The notes under the pieces: model-generated
Told to the model about the DNA's origin: nothing
Seen by the model: the letters and a program-made list of their open reading frames with translations, nothing else
Database searches by the model: none
Assembly: GCA_027484495.1 (NCBI GenBank)
Contig: JAIXSW010000494.1
Span: forward strand, 1-6,666
DNA: 6,666 bases
Reading direction: 5' to 3'
From: Gammaproteobacteria bacterium
Lineage (GTDB): Bacteria; Pseudomonadota; Gammaproteobacteria; Enterobacterales; Alteromonadaceae
Program-made: the position numbers and the translations under genes
Part shown: piece after piece, positions 1 to 5,336 of the stretch
Numbering within the stretch: the first letter of the stretch is position 1
How the letters are laid out: each line of letters begins with the position of its first letter

Positions 1-1451
1 AGTTTTTCTGCATCGGCCGGTAAGCCTTTAAACAGCGGCAAACCAGAAGAAAAACCAGCCAGCTCAGTGGTACCCACGCCATCAACATTCAGACCCAGCG
101 TCGTCATGGCATTTTCTGCCGTGTGGAACAGGGCAAAAATGCCGATGGAACCAGTGATCGTAGTCGGGGCAGCAAAAATCTGATCGGCAGGCGCGGCTAT
201 CCAATAACCGCCTGAGGCAGCTACGGCGCCCATCGAAGCTATCACCGGCTTGCCGGCGGCTTTTAACAGGCGGATCTCCTGAGCAATTTGTTCTGAAGCA
301 AAAGCACTGCCGCCGCCGCTGTCGATGCGCAGAACCACCGCTTTCACTTTGTCGTCGTAGCGTGCCGTGCGCAGCAATTTAGCCGTACTCTCACCACCGA
401 TCATACCGGCCTTAACATTGCCATCAACGATGGCGCCACGGGCAACGACCAATGCGATCTTATCAGTCAGCGGATTCACCACCGGAAACGGCGGAATGAT
501 CAGGCTTTGATAGTCTTCATAGCTGATTTGAGTGAAGGTGTGATTGTCTTTATCTTCACCAACTAACGCGATAATGTCCTGGCGGAATTCTTCGCGGGTT
601 TTGATGGTATCGACCAGTTTGGCATCCAGTGCGTATTGGGTCATATCGCCGTTTGCGGCATTAATCCGTTCATACAGCCGGGCAAAGCTTTCGTCAAAAT
701 TGTCGACGGCAAAACCACGGCGGGCGGCGACCTGCTCTTTGTAGTTTTGCCAGAGTTCTGTTAACCAGACGCCATTTGCTTCTTTGGCTTCCGGTGACAT
801 ATCGTTGCGGGTGAATGGTTCTACCGCCGATTTATAGGTGCCGACTTTAAAGACATGAGTGGAGATCTGCAGTTTCTCCAGCGCCGCTTTGTAATACATC
901 GGGTAGCTGCCATAACCTTCGAGGATCACGGCACCCATTGGATTAAGGTTAATGCTGTCGGCATAGCTGGCCAGGAAATATTGGTTCTGACTGTAGTACG
1001 CGCCGGTGGCAAACACTTTTTTGCCGGCTGCTTTAAATGTTTCCAGCGCAGCACCGACTTGTTGTAGTTTGTCCAGTGAGCCGCTGCCTAAATCGGATAG
1101 CGCCAGCACCATGACCTTGATCCGGTCATCTTTGGCCGCTTCATTAATGACTTTGACCAAGTCACGAACTAAGATCTCTGGTCTTTCGTCTTCCGAACCA
1201 GTCGACTCGTTGATGGCTTGTTCTACCGGATCGACCCATTGCTTTTCTTCAACCAGATCGCCTTTTAAGTTCAGCACCAGTGCAGTTTTATCATTGACTT
1301 CAACTTGTTCTTTATCGCTGAACAGTACGGCGATAAAACCAACAAACAGCAGCACAAAGACAAAATTCAGTACAAAGTTGCGAATAAACCGGAATCCCTG
1401 CCATACAGAGTGCAGCAGACGACGGATAAAACCAGGTTTTTGTTCAGACAT
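1..1451 (-). CDS. sppA: Signal peptide peptidase SppA (protease IV), 3' end missing
   Basis: This is the inner-membrane serine protease that degrades signal peptides left after protein export. The reverse strand reads open from an ATG at 1451 to the window edge, giving 483 codons; E. coli SppA has 618 residues, so about 130 C-terminal residues are missing. Residues 1-25 are basic and are followed by one hydrophobic segment (about 26-44), the membrane anchor. Two tandem S49 peptidase domains follow. The first carries the general-base lysine K207 in GTYKSAVEPF (E. coli K209). The second carries the nucleophile S413 in AASGGYW (E. coli S409), so the Ser-Lys dyad is present. The GSIGIF motif shortly after S413 also matches the family. 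An AGG (minus strand, 1462-1460) lies 8 nt before the ATG. The gene is divergent from fadH. I saw no convincing promoter for it. The identification is secure. Confidence 0.96.
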   Translation of the reverse strand, partial: MSEQKPGFIRRLLHSVWQGFRFIRNFVLNFVFVLLFVGFIAVLFSDKEQVEVNDKTALVLNLKGDLVEEKQWVDPVEQAINESTGSEDERPEILVRDLVKVINEAAKDDRIKVMVLALSDLGSGSLDKLQQVGAALETFKAAGKKVFATGAYYSQNQYFLASYADSINLNPMGAVILEGYGSYPMYYKAALEKLQISTHVFKVGTYKSAVEPFTRNDMSPEAKEANGVWLTELWQNYKEQVAARRGFAVDNFDESFARLYERINAANGDMTQYALDAKLVDTIKTREEFRQDIIALVGEDKDNHTFTQISYEDYQSLIIPPFPVVNPLTDKIALVVARGAIVDGNVKAGMIGGESTAKLLRTARYDDKVKAVVLRIDSGGGSAFASEQIAQEIRLLKAAGKPVIASMGAVAASGGYWIAAPADQIFAAPTTITGSIGIFALFHTAENAMTTLGLNVDGVGTTELAGFSSGLPLFKGLPADAEK

Positions 1452-1568
1452 TCAACTAACCTACGTCACATTTACAGTTATCGCTAAGATACTCAATTCA
1501 CCGCCAGTGTTCGACGGCAATTTGTAAGAAAATGTTCGTAACCCGGTGAGAAAGCAAACAGTCGCGGC

Positions 1569-1597
1569 TTGTCAGCTCAGAAAAAAGACGCTACATT
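1569..1597 (+). promoter_or_regulatory. Predicted sigma70 promoter of fadH
   Basis: A -35 element TTGTCA (1569-1574, 5 of 6 consensus) is separated by exactly 17 nt from a -10 element TACATT (1592-1597, 4 of 6). The predicted transcription start is near 1604, which gives a leader of about 29 nt before the GTG start of fadH. It is the best sigma70 match in the spacer between sppA and fadH. This is a prediction from sequence only. Confidence 0.55.
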
Positions 1598-1607
1598 CCG
1601 CACATTC

Positions 1608-1624
1608 AACAGGTATGACCAGAG
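1608..1624 (-). promoter_or_regulatory. Predicted FadR operator upstream of fadH
   Basis: Read on the minus strand, this 17-bp site matches the E. coli FadR consensus AACTGGTCNGACCTGTT at 13 of 16 defined positions. The cores CTGGTC and ACCTGTT are both intact; only the first two bases and the base after the central N differ. It lies about 4-21 nt downstream of the predicted fadH transcription start, where a bound repressor would block initiation or early elongation. FadR is the acyl-CoA-responsive repressor of beta-oxidation genes, and E. coli fadH is a known FadR target, so gene and site agree. The fadR gene is not in the window. Confidence 0.6.
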
Positions 1625-1627
1625 AGG
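1623..1627 (+). promoter_or_regulatory. Ribosome binding site that fixes the GTG start of fadH
   Basis: AGAGG lies 5 nt upstream of GTG at 1633. The in-frame ATG at 1615 has only an AGG one base away, and the in-frame GTG at 1546 lies upstream of the predicted promoter. This Shine-Dalgarno sequence therefore supports 1633 as the start. Confidence 0.6.
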
Positions 1628-1632
1628 TCGCA

Positions 1633-3651
1633 GTGTCTTATCCACATTTATTGTCAGCACTTGATTTAGGCTTCACCCAACTGAAAAACCGGGTGATCAT
1701 GGGCAGTATGCACACCGGCCTCGAAGAAGAAAAACAGGGTTTCGATAAACTGGCCGCCTTTTATGCCGAGCGGGCAAAAGGTGGGGTTGGCCTGATTATT
1801 ACCGGCGGGATCAGTCCGAATTTCCGCGGCTCGCTGGTGCCATTTGGCAGTCAGCTCAGCTGGTTTTGGCAAACCGGTAAGCATCGGCTGTTAACGGAAG
1901 CGGTTCATCCACATGGCGCAAAAATCTGCCTGCAACTGCTGCATGCCGGCCGTTATGGCTATCATCCACTGAATCAGGCGCCGAGCGCCATTCAGTCGCC
2001 GATCACACCTTTTAAACCAGCAGCAATGTCATCCCGTCAGGTGCGCTGTACCATCAAAGATTTCGCCAGTTCAGCCGCGCTGGCGCAAAAAGCCGGTTAT
2101 GACGGCGTTGAAATCATGGGCTCAGAAGGTTATCTGATTAACCAGTTCATTTGTCAGCGTACCAACCAGCGTCAGGATGAATGGGGTGGCAGTTTTGAAA
2201 AACGCTGTGCTTTGGCGCTCGAAACGATCAGATCAGTGCGTGCCAAATGCGGGCCTGACTTTATCATCATCTACCGGCTGTCGATGCTCGATCTGGTTGA
2301 GGATGGCAATTCGTATGACGAAGTGGTGCAACTGGCTAAAGCAGTGCAACAAGCCGGTGCGACGCTGATCAATACCGGCATCGGCTGGCATGAAGCGCGG
2401 GTGCCGACGATCGGTACTATGGTGCCACGCGCTGCCTTTCGTTGGATCACAGCACGAATTAAACAGCAGGTCAGTATTCCGGTGGTCGCGACCAACCGGA
2501 TTAACACGCCGGAAGTCGGGGAAGATATCCTGGCCAAAGGCGAGGCCGATTTGATTTGTATGGCGCGGCCATTTCTGGCGGACCCGGAGTTTGTTAACAA
2601 AGCAGCGGCCGGCACCCCTGAACTGATTAATACCTGTATTGCCTGTAATCAGGCATGTCTTGACCATATTTTTCAGAAAAAACGCGCTACTTGCCTGGTC
2701 AATCCACGGGCCTGTTATGAAACCGAACTGAATTTTAACCCTGCAGCTACTCCGAAAAAAATCGCCGTGGTCGGCGCGGGCCCGGCCGGACTGGCATTTT
2801 CAGTCTATGCCGCGCAGCGTGGTCATAGCGTGACGTTATTTGATAAGGACGACCGTATCGGTGGCCAGTTTAATTACGCTAAACAGGTGCCCGGTAAAGA
2901 AGAATTTCATGAAACGCTGCGTTATTTTGGTCAAATGCTGAAACATCACGCGGTCAAACTGGAACTGAGCAGTCTGCAAACCGCAGAAAGCCTGGCCGGT
3001 GCCGGTTTTGATGAAATTGTCATTGCCAGTGGTATCAAACCGCGCGCGCTGCAAATTCCGGGCAGTGACCATAAAAAAGTACTGAGTTATCTCGATGTGC
3101 TGCGTGACCATCAGCCGGTAGGCGAAAAAGTCGCTGTGATTGGTGCCGGTGGCATCGGTTTTGACATCGCCGAGTATCTGACGGAACCGCACTCACTGAC
3201 ATTACAGCCGGAAGTCTGGTTAAAAGATTGGGGCATCGATGCCGAGTATCAGACGCGTGGTGCATTGTTACCGGCAGAGATCAGTCCGGCGCCGGCGCGC
3301 AAAATTTATCTGTTGCAGCGAAAAACGTCAAAAGTCGGTGCCGGACTTGGCAAAACCACCGGTTGGATCCACCGCAGTTCGCTGAAGAAAAAAGGCGTCG
3401 AGATGTTCGCTGGCGTGCAGTATCTGCGTGTAGATGATGCTGGTTTGTGGATTGAGCTGGATGGTCAGGAGCGTTGTCTGGATGTCGATCACGTGGTGAT
3501 TTGTGCCGGACAGGAAAGTCTTCGCTCGCTGCATGATGAGCTGACCGCCAAAGGCGTGAACAGCCATCTGATTGGCGGCGCTTTTGTTGCCGCAGAACTG
3601 GATGCCAAACGGGCGATCCGGCAGGGCGCTGAGCTTGCGGCGGTGATTTGA
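1633..3651 (+). CDS. fadH: NADPH-dependent 2,4-dienoyl-CoA reductase FadH
   Basis: This cytoplasmic flavo-iron-sulfur enzyme reduces 2,4-dienoyl-CoA with NADPH to an enoyl-CoA, which allows beta-oxidation of unsaturated fatty acids. From the GTG at 1633 the product has 672 residues, the same length as E. coli FadH, and begins (M)SYPHLLSALDLGF, collinear with it. Residues 1 to about 330 form the old-yellow-enzyme-type FMN barrel, with active-site Y167 in GSEGYLIN and H253 in GIGWHEAR. Four cysteines, C335, C338, C342 and C354, bind the 4Fe-4S cluster. An FAD Rossmann motif GAGPAG sits at 381-386 with IGGQF at 409-413, and an NADPH-binding GAGGIG lies at 504-509. All known cofactor and catalytic residues are present. 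The reading frame also stays open upstream to a GTG at 1546, but the ribosome binding site, promoter position and family length argue against that start. A FadR-like operator precedes the gene. Nothing suggests co-transcription with glgC, 386 bp downstream. Confidence 0.97.
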   Translation: MSYPHLLSALDLGFTQLKNRVIMGSMHTGLEEEKQGFDKLAAFYAERAKGGVGLIITGGISPNFRGSLVPFGSQLSWFWQTGKHRLLTEAVHPHGAKICLQLLHAGRYGYHPLNQAPSAIQSPITPFKPAAMSSRQVRCTIKDFASSAALAQKAGYDGVEIMGSEGYLINQFICQRTNQRQDEWGGSFEKRCALALETIRSVRAKCGPDFIIIYRLSMLDLVEDGNSYDEVVQLAKAVQQAGATLINTGIGWHEARVPTIGTMVPRAAFRWITARIKQQVSIPVVATNRINTPEVGEDILAKGEADLICMARPFLADPEFVNKAAAGTPELINTCIACNQACLDHIFQKKRATCLVNPRACYETELNFNPAATPKKIAVVGAGPAGLAFSVYAAQRGHSVTLFDKDDRIGGQFNYAKQVPGKEEFHETLRYFGQMLKHHAVKLELSSLQTAESLAGAGFDEIVIASGIKPRALQIPGSDHKKVLSYLDVLRDHQPVGEKVAVIGAGGIGFDIAEYLTEPHSLTLQPEVWLKDWGIDAEYQTRGALLPAEISPAPARKIYLLQRKTSKVGAGLGKTTGWIHRSSLKKKGVEMFAGVQYLRVDDAGLWIELDGQERCLDVDHVVICAGQESLRSLHDELTAKGVNSHLIGGAFVAAELDAKRAIRQGAELAAVI

Positions 3652-3711
3652 TCGCTGAACTCAATACACCAGATTAGCCGGATCAAACTGCCAACGTCGG
3701 CAAAACTATTT

Positions 3712-3737
3712 ATCAGGTCGGTGTAAACCGACCTGAT
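3712..3737 (+). terminator. Perfect 11-bp stem hairpin after fadH, possible terminator or mRNA 3' structure
   Basis: The arms ATCAGGTCGGT (3712-3722) and ACCGACCTGAT (3727-3737) are exact reverse complements around a GTAA loop. Transcribed on the plus strand the loop is GUAA, a GNRA tetraloop, giving a very stable hairpin 60 nt after the fadH stop. It is not followed directly by a T run: the next bases are GTTCCCCC, and the nearest run of six T is about 20 nt away. It may end fadH transcription together with the next repeat, protect the mRNA 3' end, or be a protein-binding palindrome. The structure is certain; the role is inferred. Confidence 0.5.
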
Positions 3738-3747
3738 GTTCCCCCAG

Positions 3748-3766
3748 CTGAAAACAATTTTTTCAG
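3748..3766 (+). repeat. Short inverted repeat with T run, possible second part of the fadH terminator
   Basis: CTGAAAA (3748-3754) and TTTTCAG (3760-3766) form a 7-bp A/T-rich stem with a 5-nt loop, and six consecutive T lie at 3758-3763. It follows the strong hairpin by 10 nt. The T run could serve as a slippery tract behind that hairpin, but the spacing is longer than in a standard intrinsic terminator. Confidence 0.35.
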
Positions 3767-3832
3767 ATTTCACTTGCCCCGCAAGCCTTTCCCAAGTTAA
3801 GTAACTGTCATACAGCTGCAACAGCGTGTTTT

Positions 3833-3862
3833 TGGTGCAAGGGCTTCTGTTTGCACCATTTT
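3833..3862 (+). terminator. Hairpin followed by TTTT: candidate terminator or leader attenuator
   Basis: TGGTGCAA (3833-3840) and TTGCACCA (3851-3858) form a perfect 8-bp stem around a 10-nt loop, followed at once by TTTT (3859-3862). The T run is short for an intrinsic terminator. It could stop read-through from fadH, end a short unannotated transcript, or act in a long glgC leader if transcription starts upstream of it. The symmetry could also mark a protein-binding site. Confidence 0.4.
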
Positions 3863-3958
3863 AGCGCGCGTTGTCATACTGTTGCCATCGGACCGCCATA
3901 AAGTGGTTCGGACGCCGCAGTGGTATTTCCCACATTTCAGGGAATTATCGGCGTAACT

Positions 3959-3976
3959 GCCAATCATGGTATTGGC
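3959..3976. repeat. 6-bp inverted repeat upstream of glgC
   Basis: GCCAAT (3959-3964) and ATTGGC (3971-3976) are exact reverse complements separated by 6 nt. The 18-bp size and position just upstream of a possible glgC promoter suit an operator, but I cannot match it to a named regulator. A 6-bp repeat can occur by chance. Confidence 0.3.
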
Positions 3977-3999
3977 CTTGCTTAGAGTTATGGCATAAC
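3972..3999 (+). promoter_or_regulatory. Weak candidate sigma70 promoter for glgCA
   Basis: TTGGCC (3972-3977, 4 of 6) and CATAAC (3994-3999, 4 of 6) are 16 nt apart. Transcription would begin near 4006 and give a leader of about 32 nt that contains the CsrA-like motif. The -10 element lies within the perfect palindrome GTTATG-G-CATAAC (3987-3999), which could be an operator or coincidence. An alternative is an extended -10, TGTCATACT (3872-3880), farther upstream. Neither is strong. Confidence 0.25.
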
Positions 4000-4023
4000 C
4001 AGCAAGTGCAGTTTGTCGAAATC

Positions 4024-4032
4024 TACAGGGAG
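4024..4032 (+). promoter_or_regulatory. glgC ribosome binding site within a CsrA-like motif
   Basis: TACAGGGA (4024-4031) matches eight consecutive positions of the CsrA RNA consensus RUACARGGAUGU, and the AGGGAG Shine-Dalgarno (4027-4032) lies within it, 5 nt before the ATG. In E. coli CsrA represses glycogen synthesis by binding the glgC leader over its Shine-Dalgarno, so the same control is likely here. The GGA core overlaps any purine-rich ribosome binding site; the informative part is the flanking UACA. Confidence 0.5.
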
Positions 4033-4037
4033 TCTAT

Positions 4038-5270
4038 ATGTCAGGTGTGTTAACAATGATTCTGGCTGGTGGTGAGGGGACGCGTCTGGCGCCACTTACC
4101 GGGATCCGAGCCAAACCCGCAGTACCTTTTGGTGGTAATTACCGCATTATTGATTTTGTATTAAACAATTTCGTTAATTCGGATTTGCTGCAAATTTTCG
4201 TGATCACGCAGTTTAAATCGCACTCCCTGATGAAACATTTAAGCCGGGCCTGGCGGGTTACAGGCTTGACCAGCCGGTTTATCGATCCGATCCCAGCCCA
4301 GATGCAAACCGGTAAACACTGGTATCTGGGAACTGCCGATGCGGTCTATCAGAATTTACACCTGATCTCAGGCCTTGATCCTGAGCATGTCTGCGTGTTT
4401 GGTGGCGACCATATTTACAAGATGGACGTGCGCCAGATGCTGGAGTTCCATCGCCAGCATGAAGCAAAGCTGACCGTTGCGGCTATCCCGGTGCCGGTCG
4501 CGCTGGCGCATGAATTCGGCATCATCGAAGTCGATGCCAACGGCAAAATGATCGGTTTTGAAGAAAAACCGAAGTCCAATCCAAAAACCATCCCGGGCCG
4601 GCCGGATTTTGTGTTGGCCTCGATGGGCAACTACATTTTCGAAGCCAAAACCCTGGTCGACGTGCTGGAAGCAGATGCTAAAGAGCCTGACTCCAAACAC
4701 GACTTTGGCCACAATATTATTCCGAAGTTGTATCCGCTTGGTGAAGTGTACGTCTATGACTTCTCAACAAACCGGATCCGCGGTGAAAAAGAAGAAGTGC
4801 GCGGTTATTGGCGCGATGTGGGCACCATCGATTCGTATTACGAAGCCAACATGGATTTAATTTCCATCGTGCCACCAATTGACCTGTACAACAAATACTG
4901 GCCGATGCGCAGTTATACGCCGCCAATGCCACCCGCGAAGTTTGTCCACGATGAAGCGAACCGCACTGGACAGGCGATTAGTTCGATGGTCGCTGCCGGC
5001 TGCATCGTCAGTGGTTCAATCGTGTATCATTCGATCCTCGGTTACAACTGTCATGTGCACAGCCACGCCTACATCGAAAAAAGCGTGCTGATGGGGAACA
5101 ACGATATTGGCCGGGGCTGTCGTATTCGCCGCGCCATTATCGATAAAGACGTGCGGATCGCGCCAGGGACTGTGATTGGTGAAGATCCGGTACTGGATAA
5201 ACAACGTTTCCACGTGTCGCCAGACGGCGTGGTTGTGATCCCGAAAGGGGCCATGGTTGGTTTTGACTAG
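4038..5270 (+). CDS. glgC: Glucose-1-phosphate adenylyltransferase (ADP-glucose pyrophosphorylase)
   Basis: The enzyme makes ADP-glucose and pyrophosphate from ATP and glucose-1-phosphate, the committed step of bacterial glycogen synthesis, in the cytoplasm. The 410-residue product has the N-terminal nucleotidyltransferase domain (1 to about 270), with LAGGEGTRLAPLT at 9-21, RAKPAV at 24-29, WYLGTADA at 95-102, catalytic D124 in GGDHIYK (E. coli D142), the glucose-1-phosphate lysine K177 in FEEKP (E. coli K195) and D260 in YWRDVGT. A left-handed beta-helix domain (about 285-410) follows. It is 21 residues shorter than E. coli GlgC, mostly because the E. coli N-terminal extension is absent. 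E. coli K39, which binds the activator fructose-1,6-bisphosphate, aligns with I23, so its allosteric control probably differs. The ATG at 4038 has AGGGAG 5 nt upstream. glgA follows after 66 bp on the same strand, which suggests an operon. Confidence 0.96.
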   Translation: MSGVLTMILAGGEGTRLAPLTGIRAKPAVPFGGNYRIIDFVLNNFVNSDLLQIFVITQFKSHSLMKHLSRAWRVTGLTSRFIDPIPAQMQTGKHWYLGTADAVYQNLHLISGLDPEHVCVFGGDHIYKMDVRQMLEFHRQHEAKLTVAAIPVPVALAHEFGIIEVDANGKMIGFEEKPKSNPKTIPGRPDFVLASMGNYIFEAKTLVDVLEADAKEPDSKHDFGHNIIPKLYPLGEVYVYDFSTNRIRGEKEEVRGYWRDVGTIDSYYEANMDLISIVPPIDLYNKYWPMRSYTPPMPPAKFVHDEANRTGQAISSMVAAGCIVSGSIVYHSILGYNCHVHSHAYIEKSVLMGNNDIGRGCRIRRAIIDKDVRIAPGTVIGEDPVLDKQRFHVSPDGVVVIPKGAMVGFD

Positions 5271-5336
5271 GCGGTTTTGATTCAGCGGTGTGACTGAACC
5301 CGGTTTGTCTGTGCTGGTTTAAAAGAAGGATTTGCA

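Larger units (their letters stand above)
3652..4037. other. fadH-glgC intergenic region and glgC leader
   Basis: This 386-bp spacer holds no convincing gene. In order it contains a perfect 11-bp-stem hairpin (3712-3737), a second A/T-rich inverted repeat with a T run (3748-3766), a small CTTGC-CCC-GCAAG repeat (3773-3785), a hairpin followed by TTTT (3833-3862), a 6-bp inverted repeat (3959-3976), a 13-bp palindrome (3987-3999) and a CsrA-like motif on the glgC ribosome binding site (4024-4031). GGA trinucleotides, possible CsrA contacts, also occur at 3890, 3910 and 3941. Open frames crossing it on either strand have no recognisable product and look accidental. Confidence 0.7.

Noticed and set aside
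1452..1478. AAATGTGA on the minus strand, a possible left half of a CRP site before sppA
   Set aside because: The matching right half is absent (TTAGT where TCACA is expected), and it overlaps the sppA ribosome binding region, an unlikely place for CRP.
1006..1527. Plus-strand open frame of 173 codons opposite the start of sppA
   Set aside because: It lies antisense to well-conserved SppA coding sequence, has a serine/threonine-rich low-information product, and resembles no known protein.
1617..1629. GACC-N5-GGTC inverted repeat before fadH
   Set aside because: The half-site orientation is the reverse of the FadR order and the arms are only 4 bp. It arises from overlap of the FadR-like site with the ribosome binding site.
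3489..3821. Minus-strand open frame of 110 codons covering the fadH 3' end and the spacer
   Set aside because: Most of it is antisense to conserved FadH, it runs through the perfect hairpin, and the product has no recognisable domain.
3834..3857. GGTGCA and TGCACC, reminiscent of NtrC-binding half-sites
   Set aside because: NtrC sites read TGCACC-N4/5-GGTGCA; here the order is inverted and the spacing is 12 nt, so it fits an RNA hairpin better.
3871..4053. Plus-strand open frame of 60 codons overlapping the glgC start
   Set aside because: It would start at TTG without a ribosome binding site, has no family resemblance, and would read through the glgC leader signals.
5281..5298. TTCAG-N8-CTGAA inverted repeat between glgC and glgA
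   Set aside because: The stem is only 5 bp with no T run, so it is too weak to call a terminator; co-transcription of glgC and glgA remains the simplest view.
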